Part shown: one piece after another, positions 5,228 to 13,197 of the stretch
Layout of the letters: every line of letters begins with the position of its first letter
How positions within the stretch are numbered: position 1 is the first letter of the stretch
Source: an uncultured Agathobaculum sp.
GTDB lineage: Bacteria; Bacillota; Clostridia; Oscillospirales; Butyricicoccaceae
Length of the DNA: 18,468 nucleotides
NCBI GenBank assembly: GCA_934504345.1
Contig: CAKSVR010000040.1
Span: 1 to 18,468 of the forward strand
Reading direction: 5' to 3'
Notes under the pieces: model-generated
The model's database searches: none
Seen by the model: only the letters and a program-made list of their open reading frames with translations
Told to the model about the DNA's origin: nothing
Program-made: the position numbers and the translations under genes

Positions 5228-6372
5228 GGGTTGAACGGAGCCGGGCCGTCCTCACGCAGGCCGAAATGCTGCTCGATGGCCTGCACGATGCGCTCGGAGG
5301 TCTTGCCGTCGCCATACGGGTTGACGGCGTGCGCCATCTTGGCGTAAGCCTCCTTGTCGTCGAACAGCTCACGCGCCAGCTTCACGATATTGGCCTGCTC
5401 CACGCCTGCCAGCTTTACCGTACCGGCCTCGATGGCCTCCGGGCGCTCGGTTTCGCGGCGCAGCACGAGCACCGGCTTGCCGAGGCTGGGCGCTTCCTCC
5501 TGCAATCCGCCGGAGTCCGTCATGATGAGATAGCAGCGTGCCATCAGGTTGTGCATCTCGTCCACGGCCAGCGGATGGATGAGGTGGATTCTATCGTTGC
5601 CGCCGAGGAACTTCTCTGCGGTTTCGCGGACATACGGGCTCAGGTGTACCGGATAGACAAAGTGAACGTCCGGATACGCCTCGCTCAGCTCCGCGATGGC
5701 GCGGCAGATGTTCTCCATCGGCTCGCCGTAGTTCTCGCGGCGGTGCGCGGTGACGAGGACAACGCGGTTGTTCTCGAAGTCCAGCGTCCCAAGCTGCTCA
5801 TCGCGGAACTGGAAGTCCGGCTTTACCGTCATGTGGATGGCATCGACAACGGTGTTGCCCATGACGAACACGCCGTCCGTGATGCCCTCCCGGGCGAGGT
5901 TGTCGCGGTTGCGCGGCGTGGGCGCGAAGTGCAGGGTCGCGATCTGACCGGTCAGCTTGCGGTTCATCTCCTCCGGGAACGGGCTGTACTTGTCGTAGGT
6001 ACGCAGACCGGCCTCGACATGGCCGACCGGCACCTTATGGTAGAACGCCGCCAGCGCGCCCGCAAAGGTGGTGGAGGTGTCGCCGTGGACGAGCACGATG
6101 TCCGGCTGAGCCTTCTCCAGCACCTCGTCCAGGCCGTGCAGGCTCTTCTCGGTGATGGTCGCGAGGGTCTGCCGCGGCTGCATGATGTTCAGGTCGTAAT
6201 CCGGCTTGATGCCGAAGATGTCGAGCACCTGATCGAGCATCTCGCGGTGCTGCGCGGTGACGCACACGATGGATTCCGTGTTCTCGTTCTGCTCGAGCGC
6301 GTGTACCAGCGGCGCCATTTTAATGGCCTCCGGGCGGGTGCCGAAAACCGTCATTACCTTGATCTTATTCAT
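5224..6372 (-). CDS. wecB: UDP-N-acetylglucosamine 2-epimerase (non-hydrolysing)
   Basis: Interconverts UDP-GlcNAc and UDP-ManNAc in the cytoplasm, supplying ManNAc for wall-polymer linkage units. In Bacillus the gene is called mnaA. The 382 residues are full length. The N-terminal FGTRPEAIKMAPL (10-22) is the family start. Active-site counterparts are D98 (VHGDTS), E120 (HVEAGLR) and E134 in PFPEEMNR. TAHRRENYGEP and the C-terminal DSGGLQEEAPSLGKP with LRRETERPEA form the UDP-sugar site. The start overlaps tagO by 8 nt and has a strong AAGGAGGAT ribosome site inside tagO. It is coupled to the downstream membrane protein. TagA, which would use the product, is in the other operon about 9 kb upstream. 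Confidence 0.96.
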   Translation of the reverse strand: MNKIKVMTVFGTRPEAIKMAPLVHALEQNENTESIVCVTAQHREMLDQVLDIFGIKPDYDLNIMQPRQTLATITEKSLHGLDEVLEKAQPDIVLVHGDTSTTFAGALAAFYHKVPVGHVEAGLRTYDKYSPFPEEMNRKLTGQIATLHFAPTPRNRDNLAREGITDGVFVMGNTVVDAIHMTVKPDFQFRDEQLGTLDFENNRVVLVTAHRRENYGEPMENICRAIAELSEAYPDVHFVYPVHLSPYVRETAEKFLGGNDRIHLIHPLAVDEMHNLMARCYLIMTDSGGLQEEAPSLGKPVLVLRRETERPEAIEAGTVKLAGVEQANIVKLARELFDDKEAYAKMAHAVNPYGDGKTSERIVQAIEQHFGLREDGPAPFNP

Positions 6373-7447
6373 CGTCTTTATCCTCCTTGTGTTCGTGTTT
6401 GCCCCAGTGTTCCGCGCCGTAGATGATGCCGGCGCATACCAGAATACCCACCAGCACGGCCAGCAGCAGCACGATGGCCTTGACCTCGCCGGACGAGGTG
6501 AGCACCACGGCGGTAAGGCCGAGCGTTGCGCTGATGGCGTACAGGATGGCGACCGCCTGCTTCTGGTTGAAGCCCATATCGATCAGCTTGTGATGCACAT
6601 GGCCGCGGTCCGGGCTCATCGGGCTCCTGCCTGCCGCCACGCGGCGGATGATGGCGTTTGCGGTGTCAAAGATGGGCAGGCCGAGGATGAGGAACGGCAC
6701 TGCGAACGAAATGACCGCATAGAACTTGAACAGACCCATGATGGACACGGTCGCCAGCATATAGCCGAGGAAGGTCGAGCCGGTGTCGCCCATGAAGATC
6801 TTTGCCGGGTTGAGATTGTACGGCATGAAGCCGATGCACGCACCGGCCAGCGCCGCCATCGTGATGGCGATGGGCGCATTTCCGGTCAGCAGCGCAACGG
6901 CCAGCATGGTGATGGCCGCGATGGACGAAACGCCGACCGCAAGGCCGTCCAGACCGTCGATAAGGTTGACGGCGTTGGTGATGCCCACGATCCAGATGAT
7001 GGTCACCGGCACGGCAAGGATGCCGAGGTGGACGAACGGCGTGTCCGAGAACGGGTTCAGGTTGGTGAACAGCCCGATCTGGAGCCCGCCCACGCATACC
7101 GGGATGGCGGCTGCCACGATCTGCACCACAAATTTGAGCTTCGGGCCGAGCGCGAGCACATCATCGAAGATGCCGAGCGCAACGATGATCGCCGCACCGA
7201 GCAGCACGCACAGCATGGTTTCATCCAGCTTGCCGAAGATGAGGATGGAGCACAGGAAGCCGCCGAAGATGGCAAGGCCGCCCAGCCGCGGGATGGGTTT
7301 TTTGTGCATCCGGCGGGCATCCTTGGGAACGTCAATCGCGCCGACCTTGTGCGCGAAGTTCTTCACCGGCGGGGTGAAGAGATAGCTCAGCACGCCTGCC
7401 ACGGCGAACGCCGCGATGATCGTGCCGATCACAATATATTCATTCAT
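6365..7447 (-). CDS. tagO: Undecaprenyl-phosphate GlcNAc-1-phosphate transferase (TagO/WecA type)
   Basis: A polytopic membrane enzyme that starts wall-polymer synthesis by moving GlcNAc-1-P from UDP-GlcNAc to undecaprenyl phosphate. Its 360 residues contain about ten membrane segments. Conserved catalytic marks are D95-D96 (IFDDV), N161-D164-D167 (NLIDGLDG), D221 (FMGDTGS) and the cytoplasmic H283xH285H286 motif in RGHVHHKL. The RMHKKPIPRLGG segment (46-57) is typical of the family. The neighbouring epimerase favours TagO/WecA over MraY. It sits 12 nt after trpS with AGGAG before the ATG. The tail is charged (HEHKEDKDDE), and its coding sequence contains the wecB ribosome site. Confidence 0.94.
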   Translation of the reverse strand: MNEYIVIGTIIAAFAVAGVLSYLFTPPVKNFAHKVGAIDVPKDARRMHKKPIPRLGGLAIFGGFLCSILIFGKLDETMLCVLLGAAIIVALGIFDDVLALGPKLKFVVQIVAAAIPVCVGGLQIGLFTNLNPFSDTPFVHLGILAVPVTIIWIVGITNAVNLIDGLDGLAVGVSSIAAITMLAVALLTGNAPIAITMAALAGACIGFMPYNLNPAKIFMGDTGSTFLGYMLATVSIMGLFKFYAVISFAVPFLILGLPIFDTANAIIRRVAAGRSPMSPDRGHVHHKLIDMGFNQKQAVAILYAISATLGLTAVVLTSSGEVKAIVLLLAVLVGILVCAGIIYGAEHWGKHEHKEDKDDE

Positions 7448-7459
7448 GCTCTACTCCTC

Positions 7460-8470
7460 TCAGCGTGCCACAAAGCCAACCTTTCGGTAGACCTTATCCA
7501 GCGTTTTGCGGGCCAGATAGGAGGCTTTCTGTGCGCCCTCGCGGTAAACCTGCTCGAGATAGTCCTTGTTGTTCAGCAGGTCGATGGTCTTTTCGCGGAT
7601 GGGACGGAGCAGCTCGACAACGGCCTCGCCGACAGCGGGCTTGAACTCGCCGTAGCCCTTTCCGTCGAACTCGTTTACTGCCTGCTCGATGGTCTTTCCG
7701 GCCGCCAGCGCGTAGATCTGGAGCAGATTGGACACGCCCGGCTTGTTCTGCGGGTCGAACAGGATGCGGGAGTCCGAATCGGTGACAGCGCGCTTGAACT
7801 TACGCATGATGTCCTCCGGCTTGTCCATCAGCAGGATATAGCCGTTCGGGTTCGGGTCGGACTTGCTCATCTTGCTGTTCGGGTCAGCGAGGCTGGTGAT
7901 CTTTGCGCCCTCGCCCACCTTGGGGAAATAGCCCTCCGGCATGGTGAACGTGCCCGGATGCAGGTTGTTGAAGCGGGTCGCGATGTCGCGGCAGATCTCG
8001 ATGTGCTGGCTCTGGTCCACGCCGACCGGCACAAGGTCGGTCTGGTACAGCAGGATGTCGGCAGCCATCAGCACCGGATAGGTGAACAGGCCGACGTTGA
8101 TGTTGTCCGCGTGCTTGGCGGATTTATCCTTGAACTGGGTCATGCGGGAGGCCTCGCCGAACATGGTGAAGCAGTTGAGCACCCATGCCAGCTCCGCGTG
8201 AGCGGACACATGGCTCTGGATGAACAGGATGCTCTTCTCGGGGTCAAGGCCGCAGGCGATGTACTGCGCGATCAGCTCAAGCGTTGCGCGGCGCAGCGCC
8301 GCAGGCTCCTGCCGCACGGTGATGGCGTGCTGATCGACCACGCAGTAGATGCAGTTGTACTGCTCCTGCAAAATGGGGAAATTGCGGATAGCACCCAGAT
8401 AGTTGCCGAGTGTCAGCTTGCCGGACGGCTGCACACCGGAGAATATCGTTTTCTTCTGATTATCGCTCAT
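7460..8470 (-). CDS. trpS: Tryptophan--tRNA ligase
   Basis: A class I synthetase that charges tRNA-Trp in the cytoplasm. The length of 336 residues is normal for bacteria. Its HIGH-like signature lies in PSGKLTLGNYLGA (15-27) and KMSKS at 200-204. DQHAIT (46-51) and AADIL (136-140) line the active site. It is the first gene of a four-gene operon with tagO, mnaA and the membrane protein. Its promoter lies 70-95 bp upstream, which leaves about 60 nt of leader, too short for a T-box. The ribosome site is AAGGGAAG before the ATG. Confidence 0.97.
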   Translation of the reverse strand: MSDNQKKTIFSGVQPSGKLTLGNYLGAIRNFPILQEQYNCIYCVVDQHAITVRQEPAALRRATLELIAQYIACGLDPEKSILFIQSHVSAHAELAWVLNCFTMFGEASRMTQFKDKSAKHADNINVGLFTYPVLMAADILLYQTDLVPVGVDQSQHIEICRDIATRFNNLHPGTFTMPEGYFPKVGEGAKITSLADPNSKMSKSDPNPNGYILLMDKPEDIMRKFKRAVTDSDSRILFDPQNKPGVSNLLQIYALAAGKTIEQAVNEFDGKGYGEFKPAVGEAVVELLRPIREKTIDLLNNKDYLEQVYREGAQKASYLARKTLDKVYRKVGFVAR

Positions 8471-8537
8471 GTATATACTTCCCTTACTTAGATTTCAGTG
8501 CCAAAGGAATCCCATCGGGTTTCCATACTTAATTGTA

Positions 8538-8566
8538 ATGATACCACACTTTGAGGGAGGTTGCAA
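8538..8566 (-). promoter_or_regulatory. Promoter of the trpS-tagO-mnaA operon
   Basis: TTGCAA (8566-8561), a 17-bp spacer and TATCAT (8543-8538) on the minus strand, with a start near 8531. It is a moderate match, but correctly placed and the only candidate in the gap. Confidence 0.6.
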
Positions 8567-8576
8567 CCGTTCAAAA

Positions 8577-8648
8577 AGAGTGAAGAGATTCTAATAGAGT
8601 GAAGAGTGAGGAGTGGAGAGTGGAGAGCTTTTAAGAGATTGGAGAGCG
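8577..8648. repeat. Heptamer array, left arm of a fold-back
   Basis: Seven-base units of the type AGAGTGA, GGAGTGG, AGAGTGG on the plus strand, less regular at both ends. The complementary arm lies at 8742-8778. Confidence 0.6.
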
Positions 8649-8686
8649 TTTGTTGTTTGCGTGTACCTGTTTTTTCCTCGCACTCA

Positions 8687-8718
8687 CAAAAGGAAAGGGC
8701 GGACACGCTGGTCCGCCC
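8687..8718 (-). terminator. Terminator of the nine-gene operon, within a repeat
   Basis: GGGCGGAC (8697-8704) and GTCCGCCC (8711-8718) form an 8-bp stem with a 6-nt loop. On the minus strand the hairpin is followed by TTTCCTTTT. It is also copy D of the CCCTACGG repeat, so a dispersed palindrome appears to serve as the operon's terminator. Confidence 0.6.
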
Positions 8719-8741
8719 CTACGGCAAGTGAAGCCTCAGAG

Positions 8742-8778
8742 AATCTCTCCACTCTCCAATCTCCACTCCTCACTCTAT
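8742..8778. repeat. Heptamer array beside the U32 stop codon, right arm of a fold-back
   Basis: Units CTCTCCA, CTCTCCA, ATCTCCA, CTCCTCA, CTC in pyrimidine-rich form, ending 6 bp from the stop codon at 8784. It is the inverted partner of the array at 8577-8648. Confidence 0.6.
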
Positions 8779-8783
8779 TAAAA

Positions 8784-10016
8784 CTATTCCGGTCGTTCCT
8801 TAACCTTCCTCAAGATCGCCCACTGGCTGACCTTGAACGGGAACGCAAAGTGAACGTGCATCTGCGGCACATTGAACAGCTCGCGCTTCGCGCCCTCGTC
8901 GTCGGTGACGTTCTCCGCGCGGAACACATACGGCGCCTGTCCCGGCTGGATGAGCTCGAGCTCCTCGCCGTCAAAGAAGCGGTTCTTGAGCGCGAACACG
9001 GCCTTGCCGCTCTCATCGCACTCGACCGGCATACCCACGACCTCGTATTCGCGGATATACTGGCTGTCGCCGTAGTGCTGGCCGTTCTCCTCGCTGCCGA
9101 AGTAGAAGCCGGTGTAATACTCGCGGTGGCTGACCTTATTGACCTCGTCGCGGCAGAACTGCGGCAGAACGAAGCCGTTCGGGTCTTTTCTGTACGCATC
9201 GATGGCGGCACGGTACGCGCCGGTGACACACGCGGCGTAATACGCCGTTTTGTTGCGGCCCTCGATCTTGAACGAGGTGATACCCGCCCGGATGAGCTCC
9301 GGAACGTGCTCGATCATGCACATATCCTTGGAGTTGTACAGGTAGGTGCCGCGTCCGTCCTCCTCGACCGGGAAGAACTCGCCCGGGCGCTTCTCCTCCA
9401 TGAGCGAATAGCTCCAGCGGCACGGCTGAGCACACGCGCCGTGGTTGGCATCGCGGCCGGTCATGTACTGCGAGATAAGGCAGCGGCCGGAGTACGAAAT
9501 GCACATCGCGCCGTGCACGAACGCCTCGATCTCAAGCTCCTTTGGGGTCTTTGCGCGGATCTCGGCGATCTCCTCGAGCGAAAGCTCGCGCGCGAGCACG
9601 ATGCGCTCCGCGCCCTCCTCCGCCCAGAAGTTCGCCGCCTCGTGGTTGAGGATGCTGGTCTGGGTGGAGATGTGAACGGGCACGCTCGGCGCATACTTTC
9701 TCGCCATACGCAGCACGCCCACATCCGCGATGATGAGCGCATCCGCGCCCGCATCGGCCAGCAGCTCCAGATACGCCGGGAGTGCGGGCAGATCGCGGTT
9801 GGACGGCATGATATTGACCGTGATATAGCACTTTACGCCGTGTGCGTGTGCATACGCGATGCCCTCGCGCAGCGCCTTGTCGTCAAAGTTTGTCGCGGCG
9901 GCGCGCATACCGAAGCGCGTACCGGCCATATAGACCGCATCCGCGCCGTATGCGATGCCGAACCGCATCTTGTCCAGATCGCCCGCAGGCGACAGTAATT
10001 CAGGTGTATTATTCAC
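8784..10016 (-). CDS. trhP: U32 family protein, tRNA uridine 5-hydroxylation (TrhP/YrrO) type
   Basis: A cytoplasmic U32 protein. Relatives (E. coli YegQ/TrhP, Bacillus YrrO) take part in prephenate-dependent 5-hydroxyuridine formation at tRNA U34, although databases often still call them peptidases or collagenases. I set the start at the GTG at 10016 (VNNTPELLSPAGD), because GGAGG lies 7 nt upstream and the longer frame would run through mltG with low-complexity Arg/Thr sequence. The result is 410 residues. The U32 signature EAFVHGAMCISYSGRCLIS spans about 165-182. C172, C179, C195 and C199 are candidate Fe-S ligands. The overlap with mltG is 8 nt. The same pairing of yrrL (mltG) with yrrN/yrrO occurs in Bacillus, which supports the symbol. 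The family is certain. The precise activity is inferred. Confidence 0.88.
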   Translation of the reverse strand: MNNTPELLSPAGDLDKMRFGIAYGADAVYMAGTRFGMRAAATNFDDKALREGIAYAHAHGVKCYITVNIMPSNRDLPALPAYLELLADAGADALIIADVGVLRMARKYAPSVPVHISTQTSILNHEAANFWAEEGAERIVLARELSLEEIAEIRAKTPKELEIEAFVHGAMCISYSGRCLISQYMTGRDANHGACAQPCRWSYSLMEEKRPGEFFPVEEDGRGTYLYNSKDMCMIEHVPELIRAGITSFKIEGRNKTAYYAACVTGAYRAAIDAYRKDPNGFVLPQFCRDEVNKVSHREYYTGFYFGSEENGQHYGDSQYIREYEVVGMPVECDESGKAVFALKNRFFDGEELELIQPGQAPYVFRAENVTDDEGAKRELFNVPQMHVHFAFPFKVSQWAILRKVKERPE

Positions 10017-11184
10017 CGGTGGCCTCCGTCGTCGTGCTTGCCGCCTCAGCCTGCGCCTTGTTCGAGGCTTCGATATTGCGCTCGTGCTCCTCGTAGCTGG
10101 CCGCGAACAGGTGCGTGCCGTCCGGCATGGCAACATAGTAGTAATAATCGTGGTTCTCGGGGTGGCTTGCCGCATACAGCGATGCATAGCCCGGATTGCA
10201 GATGGGTCCGGGCGGCAGGCCCTTGTGGTTGTACAGGTTGTACTCGGAATCCGACTGGAGATCGGCCTCGCTCAGCTTGCCGCCGGTGCGGCCGAGGCCG
10301 TACAGCACGGAAGCATCCACCTGAAGATACGGGAACTCGTCCGCGTTGTTCAGGCGGTTGTAGATAACGCCCGCGATGCGCGCACGCTCGTCATCCTGCT
10401 GTGCCTCGCGCTCGATCAGCGAGGCGATGGTGACGATGTCGTGCATCGAGCGGCCCAGCTCCTCTGCGCCGGACTGAATATCCTCGTCGTACTTGTTGCC
10501 GAAGTTGTTGAGCATTTTGTTGATGGTGTCAACGGTGGCGGCGTTGCCCTTGTATATCTCGTAGGTATCCGGGAACAGATAACCCTCCAGCCAGCCCTCC
10601 TTTGCGGGCTTCTCGTCCTTGAGGAAGTCGTGCTTGAATGAATACTCGTTCAGGGTTTCGTCAATGGCATCCTCGGTGCAGACGTGTGCATCGAGCAGCG
10701 TTTGACGGATCTGCGCGATGGAATAGCCCTCCGGGATGGTGATCTGCACGGTTTCCGTGCTGGCGGTGTTGGCCAGCGAATCGATGATCTGGCCGTAGTC
10801 CATCGACGGGTTGAGCATATAGGTGCCCGCCAGAACGCTGGTAGCACTCTCATGCTTGAGCGTGAGATACAGCTTGAACACCGACTTGTAGTTGATGATG
10901 CCCGCCTCGTCGAGCGTTTTTGCAAGGTCGGAGATGGCGGTGTTCTCCGCCACCGTGATCTCGGTTTCGTCCGAGCCCTTGACGAACGCGAAAACGTCAT
11001 TCGCCACGAACAGCGCCGTCAGCGACAGCACGAGCGACACGCCGACCACGGCGATCATGTACACCATCGTGCCCGCGCAGCCGTTGTTCACCGGACGGCG
11101 GCTGCGGCGGCGCTTTCTGCGCGGCGGCTCCGCCTCCGGGACGGGCACGCGGCGCGTTTGCTCATTGTTGTAATTATTATCCAT
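10009..11184 (-). CDS. mltG: Endolytic murein transglycosylase
   Basis: Cleaves nascent peptidoglycan strands at the outer face of the membrane and so sets glycan length. It has 391 residues: a cytoplasmic Arg-rich tail (PRRKRRRSRRP, 21-31), one membrane segment (about 38-61), a LysM-like part (about 75-150, with IPEGYSIAQIRQTL at 150-163) and the YceG catalytic domain. E258 in ASLIEREAQ is the catalytic glutamate (E218 in E. coli), and LQVDASVLYGLG (287-298) is the matching family block. NHKGLPPGPICNPG (319-332) and DGTHLFAASYEEH close the domain. A Thr/Ala-rich tail follows. The ribosome site GAGGTGA precedes the ATG, 13 nt after the CPBP gene. Translation is coupled to the U32 gene. Confidence 0.96.
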   Translation of the reverse strand: MDNNYNNEQTRRVPVPEAEPPRRKRRRSRRPVNNGCAGTMVYMIAVVGVSLVLSLTALFVANDVFAFVKGSDETEITVAENTAISDLAKTLDEAGIINYKSVFKLYLTLKHESATSVLAGTYMLNPSMDYGQIIDSLANTASTETVQITIPEGYSIAQIRQTLLDAHVCTEDAIDETLNEYSFKHDFLKDEKPAKEGWLEGYLFPDTYEIYKGNAATVDTINKMLNNFGNKYDEDIQSGAEELGRSMHDIVTIASLIEREAQQDDERARIAGVIYNRLNNADEFPYLQVDASVLYGLGRTGGKLSEADLQSDSEYNLYNHKGLPPGPICNPGYASLYAASHPENHDYYYYVAMPDGTHLFAASYEEHERNIEASNKAQAEAASTTTEATGE

Positions 11185-11197
11185 AGTTCACCTCTCG

Positions 11198-12085
11198 TTA
11201 CAGATAGCAGTCCATGACCTGTTTTCCGGCAAATGCCAGCACCAGCACGATAAATCCCGGGTCGCGGATGAGCAGCCACAGGTCGTACCATCCGGCGCTG
11301 ACCTCGAAATGCAGGATCGAGCCGCGCACCAGCATTTTCTCCAGTGTGTGCAGTGTCAGGAACGCGAACAGCAGCAGGAGCAGCACGATGAGCTCCGGCA
11401 GGATGTTCCACACGCCGAACGGCGCATAGGTATCCGCCGCCCACTGCACGCCCACCATGCACAGGCCGCACACGGCATGGGCCAGCATCGCCGCCCACAC
11501 GCTGTCCAGCACATAAGTAAGGTACGCGAACGCGATGCCGATGCAGAACGGCCCGGCAAGGTCCATCGGATTGCCGTGCAGCAGCGCGAACAGCAGGCCG
11601 CTGAACAGCAGGCACATCGAGGTGCCCACGCCGCTCTCGTGGCAGCTCTGGAGCGCACCGCGCAGGTACAGCTCCTCCAGCACGGCGGCCAGCACCGCGC
11701 CGATGAGCAGCCGCCAGCCGTAGCCCATGCTGTCCACCGGCATATGCAGCAGCGCGATGGTCAGATTGAGGCCGGTCTGTCCGGTCAGCCGGTACACCAG
11801 CAGGTTTGCGCCCAGCGCCAGAAAGGCGCACGCCGCACCGAGGAATACGGTCAGCAGCCAGCCTCCCTTGGGCAGGTTTTTGAACGCCAGCCGGTATTTG
11901 AGCACCTGTCTGTCCATGCCGGGCAGCGCCATCGCCAGCGGCAGGCCGACACAGGCCAGCTCGAGCAGCGCCATCAGATACGGCGGCAGGCTGTAATACG
12001 CGATCAGCCGTTCCGCGCCGGTCAGCAGTCCCAGACAGACGAACAGGCTGAGTCCCGGGAGCAGGGCGCGTTTTTCCTTATTCAT
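11198..12085 (-). CDS. CPBP family intramembrane glutamic protease
   Basis: A polytopic membrane protein of 295 residues with the CPBP (Rce1-like, ABI) motifs in order: E137-E138-xx-xR142 in LEELYLRG, F166xxxH170 in FALLHG, and H203 in MLAHAVCG. About eight membrane segments can be drawn. Bacterial members include bacteriocin-immunity and signal-processing proteases, and the substrate cannot be told from sequence. The start overlaps the cyclo-ligase stop by 8 nt, and 13 nt separate it from mltG, so it belongs to the operon. Bacteriocin genes, which often accompany immunity-type members, are absent here. Confidence 0.9.
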   Translation of the reverse strand: MNKEKRALLPGLSLFVCLGLLTGAERLIAYYSLPPYLMALLELACVGLPLAMALPGMDRQVLKYRLAFKNLPKGGWLLTVFLGAACAFLALGANLLVYRLTGQTGLNLTIALLHMPVDSMGYGWRLLIGAVLAAVLEELYLRGALQSCHESGVGTSMCLLFSGLLFALLHGNPMDLAGPFCIGIAFAYLTYVLDSVWAAMLAHAVCGLCMVGVQWAADTYAPFGVWNILPELIVLLLLLFAFLTLHTLEKMLVRGSILHFEVSAGWYDLWLLIRDPGFIVLVLAFAGKQVMDCYL

Positions 12086-12644
12086 CCGTGTGCAGCACCT
12101 CTCTTTCGGTGATGATGTAATGACAGCGGCGGTCGAAGTCCTCGTGCGGCAGCTCGTTCACCAGCCGCCGAGAGGCACACAGCGCCGCGCAGACGGCCTG
12201 CGTTCGCGCGAGGAACCGGTCGTAGTAGCCGCCGCCGTAGCCGAGGCGATACCCGTCCCTGCTGCACGCCAGCGCAGGCGCGAGAACGAGGTCGATGTCC
12301 TCCGGCGCGATCTCCTCCGCCGTGTCGGACGGCTCCGGAATGCCGTAGTGCCCGGCCCGGAGGTCGGAGAGCGCCGTGATGCTCCGCGCACTCATGCTGC
12401 CGCCCTTGCCGCACAGCGGCACGCAGACGGTCTTGCCGTCCCGGAGGGCCGCTTCGAGTATCGCGCGCGTGTCTATCTCCTCGGCGGTCGAAACATAGCA
12501 GAAAATGCACGCTGCATCGCGATAGAGCGCACTGTTCCGCACGTTTTCCGTGATTCCGCGGTCGATTTCCCGTTTTTCGTCCGGCAGGAGCGCCGCCCGC
12601 GCGGCAAGATACCGCTTTCGCAGCGCTTTCTTATCCGTACACAT
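12078..12644 (-). CDS. 5-formyltetrahydrofolate cyclo-ligase
   Basis: ATP-dependent conversion of 5-formyl-THF to 5,10-methenyl-THF, which recovers folate into the one-carbon pool. The ATP/Mg-binding block RLGYGGGYYDRFL is at residues 133-145, and VSTAEEIDTR at 51-60 is the usual folate-side segment. I start at the ATG at 12644 (MCTDKKALRKRY), giving 188 residues, the normal family size. The longer frame to 12728 adds 28 Arg-rich residues out of frame within the DJ-1 gene. No strong ribosome site is visible. The 14-nt overlap with the DJ-1 gene suggests re-initiation. ThyX, another folate enzyme, is in the same operon. The family gene is named fthC/ygfA in some genomes. Confidence 0.93.
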   Translation of the reverse strand: MCTDKKALRKRYLAARAALLPDEKREIDRGITENVRNSALYRDAACIFCYVSTAEEIDTRAILEAALRDGKTVCVPLCGKGGSMSARSITALSDLRAGHYGIPEPSDTAEEIAPEDIDLVLAPALACSRDGYRLGYGGGYYDRFLARTQAVCAALCASRRLVNELPHEDFDRRCHYIITEREVLHTDE

Positions 12645-13182
12645 GATGCACGACCGATTCGGCGATCTCATCCACCTTGGCTTTGCCGCACAGCGCGGTG
12701 ATGAGCGCGCACGCGAAATCCAGCGCACCGCCCACGCCGCAGCCGGTGATGATCTTTCCGTCCGTGACGGCGTTCGCCTTTACCGGGGTCGCGCCCGTCA
12801 TGCCATCCTCCATGCCCGGATAGCAGGTGGCGCGCTTGCCCTCGAGCAGACCCATCCCGCCGAGGATGATGGACGGCGCGGCGCAGATGGCCGCAACGTA
12901 CTTATCCGCCTCTGCCATCGCGCGGACAGCCTTGGTGACACGCTCGTCCGCGTACAGATTGGTCGTGCCCGGCATACCGCCCGGCAGAACGAGCATATCG
13001 GCCTTTGCGAGATCGAGCTCGTCCATCGGCAGGTCGGTCACCACGCTGATGCCGCGTGCGCCGCACACGGTCGCGCCCGTCACACCGACCAGCTTCACTT
13101 CTACGCCCGCACGGCGCAGCAGATCGACCGGAGTCAATGCCTCGACTTCCTCGAAGCCCTCTGCCAGCAATACATATACCAT
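12631..13182 (-). CDS. DJ-1/PfpI family protein (YajL/ThiJ type)
   Basis: A cytoplasmic 183-residue protein of the DJ-1 superfamily. The reactive cysteine is C100 in AAICAAPS (nucleophile elbow), supported by E14 in EGFEEVEALTPVD, the counterpart of human DJ-1 E18. LVLPGGMPG (64-72) and CYPGMEDGM are typical. Relatives have been linked to oxidative-stress defence and glyoxalase or protein-repair activities, some of them disputed. AAAGGTGTGAC precedes the ATG. It lies 15 nt after the acetyltransferase gene and overlaps the cyclo-ligase gene. Confidence 0.93.
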   Translation of the reverse strand: MVYVLLAEGFEEVEALTPVDLLRRAGVEVKLVGVTGATVCGARGISVVTDLPMDELDLAKADMLVLPGGMPGTTNLYADERVTKAVRAMAEADKYVAAICAAPSIILGGMGLLEGKRATCYPGMEDGMTGATPVKANAVTDGKIITGCGVGGALDFACALITALCGKAKVDEIAESVVHHVYG

Positions 13183-13197
13183 ATTTTGTCACACCTT

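Larger units (their letters stand above)
8471..8783. other. 313-bp intergenic region between the U32 gene and trpS
   Basis: It holds no gene. From left to right it contains the trpS leader and promoter (8538-8566), a purine-rich heptamer array (8577-8648), a T/G-rich spacer, a hairpin terminator (8687-8718), CCCTACGG and a pyrimidine-rich heptamer array (8742-8778). The two arrays are inverted copies, so the transcript past the U32 gene can fold back on itself. Confidence 0.7.

Noticed and set aside
6257..8491. 744-residue plus-strand open frame opposite tagO and trpS
   Set aside because: It lies opposite two well-identified genes, and its His/Asp/Arg-rich sequence matches no family pattern. 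It is a codon shadow.
8471..8566. T-box leader for trpS
   Set aside because: Only about 60 nt separate the likely start site from the ATG, with no T-box consensus and no terminator hairpin.
8577..8778. Possible CRISPR array
   Set aside because: The repeats are 7 bp and contiguous with no unique spacers, and there are no cas genes nearby.
10017..10187. N-terminal extension of the U32 protein
   Set aside because: The extra 57 residues are Arg/Thr-rich, lie out of frame within mltG and precede a GTG with a good ribosome site where the family's conserved sequence begins.
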